From contig NZ_CP068418.1 in NCBI RefSeq assembly GCF_019873825.1, positions 558,001-622,000 of the forward strand: 64,000 nucleotides of DNA, written 5' to 3'. The notes under the pieces were generated by a model. The model worked only from the letters and a program-made list of their open reading frames with translations, did no database searches and was not told where the DNA came from. Source of the DNA: Mycoplasma sp. E35C (GTDB lineage: Bacteria; Bacillota_I; Bacilli_A; Mycoplasmatales; Mycoplasmoidaceae). The translations under genes were made by a program, and so were the position numbers. Positions within the stretch are counted from its first letter, which is position 1. Each line of letters begins with the position of its first letter. Positions 31,183 through 44,280 of this stretch are shown piece by piece.

Positions 31183-33831
31183 TTATTTATCCAACAAGCT
31201 AATTAGTTCATCGATCGCTTTTTGATCATATTTATCAGCTTCTAGTTCTTTTAATAAAGCAACCAATTCTTTTTCTTCCTGATCGATTTGAGTTTTTAAC
31301 TCATTCATCGGATTGTTATATTTATTTATTAATTTAGTTAAAAGAGCAACAAAATCATTGATTTGTTCATCTACTAAATCCTTCATTCCTTTGATAATTG
31401 GTTCAATTCATTTAAACACAAACACTGGTTTTGCTTCTTGATAATTTATTTCTTGGATTTTAGTAACTGTTTCATTTTTTAATTCTTTTTGTAAACCACT
31501 ATTGATTGAATCAATATCTTTTCTCTTATAAAACAGTTGATAAATTTCTAACACTTTTCTTTCAGAAGTTGATAATGTTTCTGATTTAATTATTTCATCA
31601 AATTTATCATCAAACGTTTGTTTAATCTTGGTCTTAGCACACTTAATGTTGTTATCTGTAAAGATTTCATGAACTATATCATTTAGTTCTGAAATAGCTA
31701 TTTTCTTATCATCTTCTGAATAAAAAGCATCACGATATTCTAATTCCAATTCTTCTAATAAGCAATTAATTTGATTGCTTATATCAGTAGATAATTCTTC
31801 ATTACTTCTGATCTTGTTAATCTTTTCAATTAATAAAGTTTGTTGAACTAAATCAATAGGTAAAATTCTTCCTTGCGGTGTACCTTTATCTGGGTTTTTA
31901 TCCTTAACGCTTTTAGTTCAAGTTCAATCAATCTTATTTAAAGATTCTTTCAATTCTGATTTATCGTTTATGATTTCATTCCATCTACTATCAAACTCAT
32001 TAAAGATTTTGTATTTGTCAATTAATTTAATTTTATCGGCAAAAGTGAATAATTCTTTATCAATTTCTTCTCTTAAATCATTGTACTTATCATTATCTTC
32101 TTCGATTATTTTTTTGGTTAAATAACTAGCAAAATCTTCGAACTGTTTATAGCATTCATTCTTATAGTTTTCAACACTTTCACTTTGTTCAATAGCATCG
32201 TAAATTTCGCTATTTTTAGATACAGAATATCTTTGGTTATTCTTTTTAAACAATAGATCTTTTAGATCATAAAACACATCTCAATAATCATTAAATTCAT
32301 CAATTTCATTGTTAGGGATTGTTCCATAGATTGTTGAGTAAAGATCGTAAGGACTTTCAGATTTAGTTGTCGTTACATATTTAGAAATATTTAAATTGTA
32401 ATCGTTTTTAACGATTTCAGATTTATCAACTAATCTAGCAAAATAAGGGATGTCTTTTCTAGCAATAACGGCATCAACGATTTTTTTGGTGTGACAACCT
32501 AAAAGCACATTGGTTGTGTTTTCTTTAACAAACTCTTGGCTAGCATCTATAAATAGAACATCTTGTTTTTTATTATCTCGCTTCTTTCTAAGAATAATAA
32601 TACAAGTTGGAATCCCTGTGTTGGCAAAAATCTTTTCAGGTAATCCGATGATTGTTTCGATATTATTTTTTTCTATCAAATTCTTTCTAATATCATATTC
32701 TGAATTACCTCTAAACAACACACCATGAGGCATAACAATCTGCATGATGCCATCACTTTCTAAGTGATATAAACAGTGTAATAAGAACGCAAAATCAGCA
32801 CGCTTTTTAGCTGGTGCTAACCCATAACCTCTAAATCTAGGGTCATTAGTTTTATTTGAAGGTATCCAACTAATTGAATATGGTGGGTTGGCAACAACGC
32901 AATCAACTGTTTTTGGTTTCCCTTCAACAATAAATGGTCAGTCTTTATCTAGAGTATCTCCTTTATTAACATTAATAAGTGAAGGGTTTACTCCGTTCAT
33001 TACTAAATTCATTCTTGTAAGGTTATAAGGAGCTTCTAATATTTCTTGAGCGTAATAAGTTACATTAACAGTTTCTTTTTTTGAGGTTTTAGTTCTATTA
33101 ACTTTTGATCCAGTAGCAAACTTTAATTTAGTACCAATATTAATTAATAAAGATCCAGAACCTGAAGTTGGGTCATATATTGAGATTTCTTTTTTGTTAT
33201 TTAATGAAGCAATCGCAATTTCTGACATGATAGTTGAGATCTCATGTGGGGTGTAAAACTGCCCAGATTTTTTTCCAGCCGTATTAAATTTATTTAATAA
33301 ATATTCATACACATAACCTAAAACATCATAGTTTTGATTAATTCTATGCGTAGGAATTTCATTAATTATTTCGATCATTTGTCTGACTTTACTAAGATTG
33401 TTATCTTTATCAGCATCTAATTTTTTTAAGTTATCATAAAGGTTTTTGAAAATGTCTTTATAAACTTTCAAATAATTATGATGGATATTTTCATTAAAGT
33501 AATTTAAAGAATCCGTAATAAGGTTGATCGAAAATTCATTCATTTTCTCAATTCAACTTGAAAATAAGTAATCATATCTAATGAAATAATGAACTCTATC
33601 ATAGATTGCATTATATGTGTTGTTAACAACCTTTGATTTATTTGGTTCATCTAGTTCTTTTATTTCTTCTTTGCTTAATTCTCTTCTTTCATACTCGCGT
33701 TCTAAATCGTCTGATAAGAATTTATAGAAAATTAAACCTAAAAGAACATCTTTATAATTGTGGGAATCAAACATCATTCTGGTTGTGTTACAAAAATCCC
33801 AAATCTTACTTGCCAATTCTTGCTTTGTCAT
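31183..33831 (-). CDS. hsdM: Type I DNA methyltransferase subunit M
   Basis: Adenine N6-methyltransferase subunit. Read through five or more TGA codons the gene is whole: 882 residues. HsdM_N helical region at the start (ELASKIWDFCNTTRMMF), SAM-binding IYDPTSGSGSLL near 240 and catalytic VANPPYSISW near 312, then a long C-terminal region with coiled coil that ends in EEKELVALLKELEAD...ISLLDK. At about 880 residues it belongs to the long HsdM type. First gene of the hsd operon; SAM would come from MetK. It stops three bases before hsdS3. Confidence 0.94.
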
Positions 33832-34858
33832 CGTTCAATTTAATCTTTATTACATTTACAAAATAATAGATCATAAACAAGTTTATGATCATAACATTTT
33901 GTTTGTATGATATCATTTATATTTTAGTAAATAAATAAAAGAAAAGGTAGCTTTAGTGGGTAAGAAACATTAAAAAACAACTTATGCTGATATGAGTTAT
34001 TCATATTTATTGAATTTTAGCTATCTACTTATTATCTTCTTCTTGATTTAAATTGCTATAAACTCTTCATAACCTTTTTTAGCTAATTCTTCATAAGTAA
34101 TGAATTTTAATGAAGCAGAATTAATACAATATCTCATACCACTTAATCCCATCCGTTCATCATTAAAAAACATTTTAGTTTAGAATACTTTAATTATTGC
34201 AACAAAAACTAGAACCCAAGAGAAGCTAAATTGAATGCGCCCTATAAATACACAATAAGTTTAAAAAAAATTATCCAATTTTAATGTCATGGTTTAAAAG
34301 TTAGCTAATTATTTTTATCAAAATTACCGTTTATTTTAATTATTTTTAAAGTTTTAAATAAATAATTATTAACAAATAATCAATTTGTTTTTTCAATAAA
34401 TTATTAATAAGATTTAATGCTTATTAAAAGCTATAAAAATATATTTATACTTATTTGTTGAAAATGAATAGTTTTAATTTTTAGCAAATAAATTAAATAT
34501 CTAGCTTAATAATGAAAATATTTCACTATAAAAGTAAATAATATTATTTATTAATAGCATTTGTTTTATATATTTATTAATAAAAAATTTATCAATAAAA
34601 ATAGTCATAATTATAATAAATTTTTATATTTCTAGCTAAATTTACCGTAAATTTTTAATTTTTTTAGATTTAGAATAACAATTATAGTAGGTTGTTTTTA
34701 ATTAAAAATTAAATTGTTTAGTCATTGAAAAATTCAATAAATTACTAAGCATTTCTTTCAAAATTTTTTTACTTTATTTTAAAGATGCTTTTAATTATTT
34801 TTTAAATGAAAAAGCTTTATTTACAATAATCTTTTATCTGCATATAAAATATGTGTAT
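33832..34858. other. 1-kb AT-rich region with an msrB remnant
   Basis: Without an intact gene. It should contain the hsd operon promoter next to 33850-33960 on the minus strand, an msrB fragment (34030-34172), two copies of the TTACCGT motif (34321, 34640) and very AT-rich sequence before the lipoprotein at 34859. Confidence 0.55.
34030..34172 (-). pseudogene. msrB 3'-end fragment
   Basis: The minus strand encodes [19 protein letters not shown] and LKFITYEELAKKGYEEFIAI, aligning with the last ~45 residues of the intact MsrB at 36749-37213. Nothing upstream of that part remains. The catalytic RYCIN segment is present but the fold is not. Confidence 0.8.
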
Positions 34859-35491
34859 ATGAATAAAAAGTTAAAAATATTTAGATTTAAAAAATTGCTG
34901 TTTTTACCAGTAATTTTGACACCGTTAGTTTTAGCTAGTTGTAGTAATAAACCAGAAGATGATGGTATAAGAAATCCAGCAATTGATGGTCAAAGTTTAG
35001 TTATTAATTCTGACATGATTAATAACAATAATGATAATCTAATTAAGAAAATTGAATTCGCTACCAATAAATTGGTTATTTCGCCAGGAAATGGAATTGA
35101 TGGAATATCATTAAACCTTATGAAAAACGGAACTGACCCTATGAAATTCGAAGGGTTAAATTGAATGCACGAAAACAATAGAATAAGACAAAGAAGACAT
35201 ACATTCTTTAACGATAATAAATTAGGTGTAATGGATAAAGATTTTCAAAACTTGGCTAAATTAATCAAAATCAATGATCAAAATGTTGTTCTTCATCAAA
35301 TTACAGAAGGTGTTCCTAGTGGTTTTTATAGTTATGATGGAATGCAAACTGCAGATGGAAGCATTCAATTTACTTTCGGGATCAAAAAAGCTAAATACGA
35401 ATCTAACACAATCACTATGGATTTAGTAATTAATGGTAAAGGTAATTCTTGATCAACAACTGTATCTAACTTTAAAATCACTAACGTTTAA
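34859..35491 (+). CDS. Paralogous lipoprotein, family 2, copy 1
   Basis: 210 residues from ATG 34859 (a GTG six bases upstream is in frame). Signal peptide with KLLFLPVILTPL core and lipobox LASC. TGA (Trp) codons at 35162 and 35450 are conserved in the paralogue. The mature part has a conserved C-terminal domain: NWMHENNR, a block around RRHTFFN, YDGMQTADGS, and ITMDLVINGKGNSW. No family is recognised. It is followed by a terminator, so it is a single transcript. No ribosome site is evident upstream, as for its paralogue. Confidence 0.82.
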
Positions 35492-35870
35492 AATCATTAA
35501 TTTAAATAATAAATGATTAATTTAATTAAATAGATAATCTTAAAGATAAATAAATTTTAACTGGCTTAATAAGCCAGTTTTTTTATTATTTTTAAATTTA
35601 TAAAGTTAATTTAATACAGCATTTTTATCAAAATTTACCGTATATTTTTAATTTTTTATGAAAAATTAACTAATGTTTTTCTGTATTAATTTAAATATTT
35701 TTTGATTTTATTTTTTAGTTAATAAATTAAAAAAATAAGCTATATATTTGTTTTAAATTTAAAAAGCAAAAAGATGCATTAATTTCAGATAAAAATATTA
35801 GACAACTTTTTAGTTATATAAATGCTTTTTTACTTGATATTTTTTAAATATAAATAAAATATCAACACAT
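35492..35870 (+). other. Intergenic region between paired lipoproteins
   Basis: Contains the terminator at 35559-35585, one TTACCGT-type motif (35631-35660) and AT-rich sequence that should hold the promoter for the next gene. Nothing else was recognised. Confidence 0.5.
35559..35585 (+). terminator. Terminator of family-2 lipoprotein copy 1
   Basis: Stem AACTGGCTT/AAGCCAGTT with a three-base loop followed by seven T. Confidence 0.8.
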
Positions 35871-36635
35871 ATGAATAAAAAATTTAAATTTCTTAAGTTA
35901 AAAAGATTGGTATTTTTACCAGTCATTTTAACTCCGTTAGTTTTAGCAAGTTGTGGTTATGGAAACAATGAACCAAAGCCAATAAAGGATCAAGGTAAAA
36001 AGGTTGATGAACCTAAAAATAATGAACCTATCAAAAAAGAAACAAAACCAAATGATGATAATAATAAAAAACAAAATACACCAATCGATAATGATCCATT
36101 AAATAAAAATAAGAGTCAAAAGATAATCATTAATTCTGAGAAGATTGAAAAAAATGAAAATAAATTAATTAATCAAATTGAATTAACAGATAATAAGTTT
36201 TCTATTTCATCTGGAAATGGTATTGATAGCTATTCAGTGCAATTAATGAAAAAAGGAACCCCACCATTCATGTTTGAAGGTATAAACTGAATGTATGAAA
36301 ATAGTGGTTCAAGTTCAAGACAACGAAGACACTCATTCTTTAATGAAAATAAATGAGGTGTGATAAAAGAAGATTTTGAGAATTTATCTAAATTGATCAA
36401 AATCAACGGTAAAAATGTAGTAATTCGTCAAGTTACTAAAGGAATTCCTAACAATCCAGTTTTCTATAGATATGACGGAATGCAAACAGAAGATAAGAGT
36501 GTAGAATTCACATTAACAATCAAGAACGTTAACTTTGAAAGTTCATCAATAACTATGGATCTTGTTCTTAACGGAAAAGATAATTTATGAAGTGCAACAG
36601 TTTCAAGCTTTAAATTTACTAATGCTTATCTTTAA
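35871..36635 (+). CDS. Paralogous lipoprotein, family 2, copy 2
   Basis: 254 residues. Signal peptide nearly identical to copy 1 (VFLPVILTPLVLASC), then a ~50-residue Lys/Asn/Pro/Glu-rich linker absent from copy 1 (for example EPKNNEPIKKETKPND), then the same C-terminal domain (NWMYENSG, RRHSFFNENKW, YDGMQTED, ITMDLVLNGKDNLW). TGA (Trp) at 36288, 36354 and 36588. Product function unknown. The shared domain suggests a structured surface domain on a flexible stalk of varying length. Confidence 0.82.
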
Positions 36636-36690
36636 AATACATAATTAATAATATTTAATTAACCACTTAATTAAAATTGTTTAATAAAAA

Positions 36691-36726
36691 AATAAAGTCC
36701 TTATGCTTCTGCTTTGGGACTTTATT
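36691..36726. terminator. Bidirectional terminator
   Basis: Stem AATAAAGTCC/GGGACTTTATT between convergent lipoprotein and msrB genes, with A/T runs on both sides. Confidence 0.75.
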
Positions 36727-36748
36727 TTATTTGTTGTAAATATCTTTA

Positions 36749-37213
36749 TTATTTATCGCTTTCTTGCTTATCTAAGATGGCAACGAATTCTTCATATCCT
36801 TCTTTAACTAAATCTTCATAGGCAATGAATTTTAAAGAAGCTGAATTAATGCAATATCTTAATCCGCCAGATTGTTTAGGACCATCATTAAAAACATGCC
36901 CAAGGTGGCTATCAGAATTTTTGGCTTTTACTTCTGTTCGGACTAGATTGTGTGATAAATCTTCTAATTCTTGAATTATATCTTTACTAATTGGTTTAGA
37001 AAAAGCTGGTCAGCCACAACCTGAATCAAATTTATCTGTTGATAAGAATAATGGTTCATTGCTTGTAAGATCAACATAAATTCCTTTCTTAAAATGTTTA
37101 TCATATTCATTAACAAAAGGGCGTTCTGTAGCTGAGTTTTGGGTTACTTCAAATTGTAATGGTGTTAGTTCTTTTTTAAGAACTTCAATTGGTTTTTTTG
37201 TATATTTTTTCAT
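36749..37213 (-). CDS. msrB: Peptide methionine-R-sulfoxide reductase
   Basis: Repairs oxidised methionine. 154 residues through TGA (Trp) at 37010: the motif GCGWPAFSKP and the catalytic-cysteine [11 protein letters not shown] are intact. A second copy of its 3' end lies at 34030. The zinc-binding Cys pairs found in many MsrB proteins are not evident. It is convergent with the lipoprotein pair. Confidence 0.93.
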
Positions 37214-37328
37214 ATTAAATTAAGTAATTAAACAAAAAGATATAATTCTTAAAATACCAAGATTCTAAGAATTAAATCCTTGTGTTTTGATTTTTTATAA
37301 ATTAATTAATTCCTAATTAAATTAACTA

Positions 37329-38945
37329 TTAAAGATCGTTTAATCCAGATGAATGTTTATGATCTTCTTTATTTTTTTCATCATTAATTGCAACTTCGGT
37401 TGTAATTAATAATGCAGCTACTGAACAAGCTTTTTCTAATGCAGTTTTTGTTACCTTAGTTGGGTCGATAATTCCATTATTGATCATATCAACAAACTCG
37501 TTAGTTTCAGCGTTATAACCATAGCCTTTTTGTTTGCTATTTAAGATGTTGTTAATGATCTTAGAACTGTTTTGTCCAGCGTTTTCAATAATTTGACGAC
37601 AAGGTGCTGATAATGAAGATTTAACAATTTCATAACCTAATGCGATTTCTTCATTTGATTCTTTAACTTGTTTTAATACTTCAATAGCATTAATTAAAGC
37701 AACACCACCCCCAGCAACAATTCCTTCTTCAACGGCTGCTTTGGTTGAGTTTAAAGCATCTTCAATTCTTAATTTCAGTTCTTTTTGAGCAACTTCAGTA
37801 GCACCACCAACATGGATTACAGCTACACCGTTTGATAAGTTAGCAATACGCTTAGAAATGCGTTCTTTGTCATATTTAGATGTTGTGTTGGCTAATTTAG
37901 CTTCTAAACTGTTTAAGTACTTGGCTAAAACATCTTTTTGACAAGCACCATTAATGATTGTGGTTTTATCTTTTGAAATCACCACTTTTTCAGCAGAACC
38001 TAGTTTGTTTAAATCAACATCTTTAAATTCAACACCAGCAGTGCTATCAACTAAAACAGTATTAACACTGATTGCTAAATCTTCAAGGGTAGTTTTTTGA
38101 GCTTCACCAAATTCTGAACACTTAACACTTACTACATTTAAAGTGCCACGTAGTTTATTAATTGCTAAAGCAGTTACTACATCTTCTGCAATATCACTAG
38201 CTACGATTAATAACGGAGCACTTGATTCAATGCTAGCTTCAAGAAGGGGTAGGATTTCTTTAACAGTATTAATTTTGTTTTGTGATACTAAGATCTTTGG
38301 ATTACTTAATTCACTTAGCATCTTTTCAGAATCAGTTACCATGTAAGGTGAAGAATATCCACCTTTGAATTCTAATCCATCAGTTGTATCAAGGGTTGTG
38401 TCAAATGATTTAGCATCATCAATTGAAATCACACCATTTGGACCAACAATATCCATAGCCTTAGCAATTAATTCACCAATGTATTTTGAACCTGATGAAA
38501 TTGCCCCAACTTGGGTAATTTCTTCAATTGATTTAATTGGTTTTGACATACTTGATAAGTATTCACAAACCAATTTTGAAGCATTTTCAATCCCTTTTCT
38601 TAAATTAACAGGATTAACACCATCGTTGATTGCTTCGATTGCTTTATTAACAATTTCGTGGGTTAGAATGGTTGCTGTTGTTGTTCCATCACCCGCAATA
38701 TCATTAGTTGAAATCGCAGCTTCTGCAATCAATTTAGCTCCCATGTTTTCAACTGGATCAGCTAGTTCGATTTCTTTAGCAATCGTTACTCCATCATTAG
38801 TAATTAGTGGAGCACCGTATTTTTTTTCAATTAAAGCATTACGACCTTTTGGTCCAGCTGTGATTTTTACTGCTTTTGCTAATTTATTAATTCCTTTTAA
38901 TAATTTAGCTCTTGCTGCGCTTTCAAAACTAAGTTCTTTTGCCAT
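37329..38945 (-). CDS. groEL: Chaperonin GroEL (60 kDa)
   Basis: Folding chamber subunit, 538 residues, normal length. Motifs: AKAVKITAGPKGRNALIEK, NDGVTIAKEIEL, DIAGDGTTTATIL (ATP site) and EEGIVAGGGVALI. The C-terminus ends in HKHSSGLNDL instead of the Gly-Met repeat of most GroEL proteins. Start overlaps the groES stop by one base. It sits in a glycolysis gene cluster with no CIRCE in front. Confidence 0.96.
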   Translation of the reverse strand: MAKELSFESAARAKLLKGINKLAKAVKITAGPKGRNALIEKKYGAPLITNDGVTIAKEIELADPVENMGAKLIAEAAISTNDIAGDGTTTATILTHEIVNKAIEAINDGVNPVNLRKGIENASKLVCEYLSSMSKPIKSIEEITQVGAISSGSKYIGELIAKAMDIVGPNGVISIDDAKSFDTTLDTTDGLEFKGGYSSPYMVTDSEKMLSELSNPKILVSQNKINTVKEILPLLEASIESSAPLLIVASDIAEDVVTALAINKLRGTLNVVSVKCSEFGEAQKTTLEDLAISVNTVLVDSTAGVEFKDVDLNKLGSAEKVVISKDKTTIINGACQKDVLAKYLNSLEAKLANTTSKYDKERISKRIANLSNGVAVIHVGGATEVAQKELKLRIEDALNSTKAAVEEGIVAGGGVALINAIEVLKQVKESNEEIALGYEIVKSSLSAPCRQIIENAGQNSSKIINNILNSKQKGYGYNAETNEFVDMINNGIIDPTKVTKTALEKACSVAALLITTEVAINDEKNKEDHKHSSGLNDL

Positions 38946-39238
38946 TATTTAATTACTCCAATAATTTCATCATAACCTAACATCTTGTAGGTTTTATCAT
39001 CAACATTAATCGTTGTGCCTGCGTATTCTTTAAAATAAACAACATCATTAATTGTGATTTTAAATTCAATTTGTTGTTGTTTGCTATAAACCAAACCATC
39101 ACCTAGTGCAACTACTTTACCTTTGGTTGAGTTTGATTTATCTTCTTCATTGATACTAGTAATAATTCCTAGTTTAGAAGTTTTTTGTTCAGATAAAACT
39201 TCTACTAAAACATTGTCATGTAATGGTTTGATGTTCAT
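38945..39238 (-). CDS. groES: Co-chaperonin GroES (10 kDa)
   Basis: 97-residue lid of the GroEL chamber: starts MNIKPLHDNVLVEVL, mobile loop around LGIITSINEEDKSNSTKGKVVALG and C-terminal EYAGTTI..DEIIGVIK. It starts 6 bases after the pyk stop, so it is likely cotranscribed with pfkA-pyk. Confidence 0.93.
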   Translation of the reverse strand: MNIKPLHDNVLVEVLSEQKTSKLGIITSINEEDKSNSTKGKVVALGDGLVYSKQQQIEFKITINDVVYFKEYAGTTINVDDKTYKMLGYDEIIGVIK

Positions 39239-39244
39239 AGTCTA

Positions 39245-40771
39245 TTATTTCATTAATACGAAGTTATTTTTATTATCAGGTTTAATTTCAAATAATTCTG
39301 AGTAGTGTAAGATTGCTTTTTTAGCTATTAGTTGGTAATTTTCTAATGCTTTTGTTAAATCATCAACATAGTAAGTGAAGATTCCATAATCAATACCATG
39401 ACCTGTATGAACAACTTTGTCATCAGTAATAATAATTACACTAGCAGCTAGTTTAGCATTGGCTAAGGCAAAAATTTCATCACGGTTATTTGTGAAATGA
39501 ACTAAGAAATGAGTTGAGAATTCATCATTACCAATTTCACGGTTAGGACAGATCTTCTTGCAAATTTCACTAATCTTTTCACCAAAAGTTGTTTTTGATA
39601 CTTCAGTCATTGGGAAGTAGTGAGTGATTGCTCGTTTATAGTCGAATAACAATTCAGATTGTTTGTTAATCTTCTTCATTGTTTCTACTGCAATAATTGG
39701 ATACATTCCATTTGCAGTTTCACCTGATAACATAGTTGAGTCACAACCTCTTTCAACAGCAAAGAAAACGTCAGTTACTTCTGCTCTTGTTGGTTGAATA
39801 TTCTTTTCAAGTGAATCTAGCATTTGAGTTGCCACAATTACACGTTTATTAGCAAATCGGCATGCTTTGATGATGTATTTTTCTCAATAAGGCACTTCGT
39901 AATAAGGGATTTCTAATCCTAAATCACCACGAGCAACCATAATACCATCACTAGCTTCAATGATTTCATCTAAATTTTCAATGGCATGACGAGTTTCAAC
40001 CTTAGAAATCACTTGAACATGTTCCATTTTGTGTTGTTTTAGAATATTACGGATTTCTTCAATATCCTTAGCGCTATTAACAAATGAAGCAGCAATGTAA
40101 TCAATGTTATTTTTTAAACCAAAAACGATGTCGTTATAATCTTTTTGACTTAAGAATGGAATTGAATATTTCGCATTTGGTAAGTTAATGCGTTTTTTAG
40201 TAATAATTTTATGTTCGTTTTTAGCAATCGCTCTGATGTATGAAAAGTCATGAGCAATTTCAATAACTTGAAGTGTTAATTTACCATCATCAACTAAAAC
40301 AATAGAACCTAATGATAAGTCCTTAGCCATATTGTATTTTTTAGATGAATCAGATACTGAGAATTCTAAATTAGTTCCCAACACTTCACGGTTGGTGTGA
40401 ATTTTAACAATTTGGTCTTTTTTCACAACATTGTCAGTTTCACTCATCTGATCAACACGGATTTCAGGACCGTTAGTATCAAGCATGATTGAGATTGGTA
40501 AGTTCAATTCCCTAGCTACACTGCGAGCTAAGATTATTCTTACTGCTTGCTCTTCTTGATTACCGTGAGAAAAATTTAAACGAATTGTTGAAACTCCGTT
40601 TAAGAATAATTCTTTTAGATTTTCTCTTGCATTGGCAACAATCTCTTGTTTAGCTGGATCTTCTAAATCAGCTAATTTAAATAATTTATAGGTAATTGAA
40701 GGACCACATGTCGCAACAATTTTTGTTCTTTTTAGAAAGTTTAAATCAAATTTATTATGCTTCTTATTCAT
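39245..40771 (-). CDS. pyk: Pyruvate kinase
   Basis: Last glycolytic step: phosphoenolpyruvate and ADP to pyruvate and ATP. ATG 40771 is preferred to an in-frame ATG 12 bases upstream because it overlaps the pfkA stop; 508 residues result. Seen: NFSHGNQEEQ, MLDTNGPEIR, the active-site ISKVETRHAIENLDEI and MVARGDLGLEIPYYEVPYW (TGA Trp after VPY), and the C-terminal domain to the end. Forms a unit with pfkA. Confidence 0.94.
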
Positions 40772-41768
40772 TGAATTCCCCATTGATACGATTAATTAAA
40801 TTAATTAGTTTAATTCTTGAAGGATTCTTCTTACTTAATGCTTCATCAAAACTATAAGCCTTAATTTCATCACCATCAAGTCCTAATACGACATTGTATT
40901 CTTTCTTGTTAATTTGTTCAAAGGCTTTGATTGCAAATTTCATTGCTAAAATGCGTTCTAATGGTGTTGGCACCTGACCACGTTGACCATAAGTTAAGTA
41001 ATTAACATTGGTTTTAATATTTAGTTGATCATTAATTTGTTTAGCAATTTGTTTTAAGCTATCACGTCCTTCTTCGCCATAGATATGTTCGCACACGATA
41101 ATTGTGATTGTGCGTTTTTTATCTTCTAGCATTCTTTTTGCTACTAAATCAACAATTTCTTGGGTTGATTTAATGTTTTCTGGTGTGATTACTAAATCTG
41201 CTCTGGTTGCTAGTGCTGCATAAACTGCTAAATCACCACAGTGACGACCCATTACTTCAGAAATTGAAGCACGGTTGTGAGAAACACATGTTGATGAAAT
41301 TTCTTGAATTGTTCTTGTGATGTGTTCTAGTGCTGAATAAAAACCAATTGTATAGTCTGATGAGCTTACATCATTATCAATCGTTCCCGGCATACTAATA
41401 ACATTAATGCCTAGTTCTGATAGTAATTTTGCACCCATATATGAACCATCACCACCAATTACTACTAAGGTGTTGATTTTTTTAGCTTTTAGGTTGCTAA
41501 CTGCTTTTTTGCGTACTTCTAAATCTTTGAATTCAACTAACCTTGCTGAGTAAATGAATGTTCCAGAATCAAAGAAATGATCAATTACTTCTTGCTGGTC
41601 TGCTAATTTTATATTGTCTTCAACCAGACCCTTATAACCTTCATAAACTAGGTATGGTTGTATATTATTTAATAACGCTTGTTGAACTAATCCATAGATC
41701 GCAGCGTTCATTCCAGGAGAATCTCCCCCAGAAGTTAAAATCGCAATTCGTTGCGTTTTAATAGCCAT
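40764..41768 (-). CDS. pfkA: 6-phosphofructokinase
   Basis: Phosphorylates fructose-6-phosphate with ATP. ILTSGGDSPGMNAAIYG at the N-terminus, GGDGSYMGAKLL, PGTIDNDVSSSDYTIGF and GRHCGDLAVYAALAT are all present. 334 residues, slightly long but typical of mycoplasmas. Overlaps pyk by 8 bases. Confidence 0.95.
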   Translation of the reverse strand: MAIKTQRIAILTSGGDSPGMNAAIYGLVQQALLNNIQPYLVYEGYKGLVEDNIKLADQQEVIDHFFDSGTFIYSARLVEFKDLEVRKKAVSNLKAKKINTLVVIGGDGSYMGAKLLSELGINVISMPGTIDNDVSSSDYTIGFYSALEHITRTIQEISSTCVSHNRASISEVMGRHCGDLAVYAALATRADLVITPENIKSTQEIVDLVAKRMLEDKKRTITIIVCEHIYGEEGRDSLKQIAKQINDQLNIKTNVNYLTYGQRGQVPTPLERILAMKFAIKAFEQINKKEYNVVLGLDGDEIKAYSFDEALSKKNPSRIKLINLINRINGEFNE

Positions 41769-41805
41769 AGAAATACCTATAATCCTTAGTGCTAATTATA
41801 ATAAA

Positions 41806-42804
41806 TTATTTGTTATCAAACAATAACCCTAATAGTTCTTCTTTAGTGATTGTTCCGATGTATAGTGGTAGATTGAATTTATCTAAAACTTGTGAAACAC
41901 TCTCATAATCAAACTTAGTGTTAATCAGTTCATTTTGAATTTCTTCAATTTGAGCAACACTTAAAAAGTCACCATTAAATTTAATGTCTTTAATTAATCC
42001 CTTGTCAGTGTTAAGTGAAACTTCTAACTCACCACCAGTAAAGCGTTTTTTGTTTTTGAATTTAAATTCTTGGCTTGAACCATAAATTCAGTCTCAAGTT
42101 TTAAAGTGATTTTCTGCACGATCTTTAATTCAATCGTGTGCTTTTTGGTCTAATTTGATTTCGACTAATTCTGGATATTTTTTAAAATAGAATTTTGTTA
42201 ATTCTTCAATGAATCATTCTACTGATTTTTTATCAGTTAAATGATCAATAATATTAGTTACCCGTTTTTTAATTGAATCAATTCCCTTAGCTTCAATCTT
42301 CGATTTATCAACATGTAAATAACGTGATAAACGGCTCATGTCAGTATCATATAACAATGTACCGTGGTGTAAGATTTTATTACCATATAAGTATTGTGCA
42401 GTTCCTGAGAACTTCATACCTTCGATTTCTAAATCATTACGACCTTTGAATGTAGCATTGATTTTTAAACTATTTAAAAATTCAATAATCGGTCTAGCAA
42501 AATATTCATACGCATTGCTTCTTTTATCATCTAAATAATCAATGTATGAATAACACACATTACCAATATCTTGATAAACTGTGCCACCACCTGAAAAACG
42601 ACGAATTAAATTAACATTATCTTTGTTTGTTTCATTGATGTTAATTTGAGCTAATGTGTTTTGGTTTTTACCAATGAAAACAGTATTAGCATTTTGTCAT
42701 AAATAAATGATTGGTAATTCTAATTTTAAGTGTTTTAATAGATATTCTTCAGTTGCTGCGTTAATGTAGCAGTCTGTTGAGTTTGATTTATAAAAATAAG
42801 CCAT
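41806..42804 (-). CDS. lplA: Lipoate-protein ligase
   Basis: Attaches lipoate to the E2 subunit of pyruvate dehydrogenase. 332 residues with TGA (Trp) codons. RRFSGGGTVYQDIGN near 72 is the lipoate/ATP binding motif; NDLEIEGMKFSGTAQYLYGNKILHHGTLL carries the catalytic lysine (shown in parts: DLEIEGMKFSGTAQ, KILHHGTLL). It follows pdhD across a terminator, in agreement with the known MG270-MG275 order. Confidence 0.93.
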
Positions 42805-42818
42805 ATTTGTTTTTAGTA

Positions 42819-42843
42819 TAAAAAAGACCCTTAAAAGGGTCTA
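42819..42843 (-). terminator. Terminator after pdhD
   Basis: Stem AGACCC/GGGTCT with a TTAAAA loop; on the minus strand a T run follows, between pdhD and lplA. Confidence 0.7.
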
Positions 42844-42863
42844 ATTTATGATTTTTAAATCTC

Positions 42864-44255
<1,392 letters not shown>

Positions 44256-44280
44256 TTAATTTATAAAAAGATTTAGGTAA

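Noticed and set aside
38143-38952. Long plus-strand frames opposite groEL
   Set aside because: Shadows of the conserved groEL frame on the other strand.
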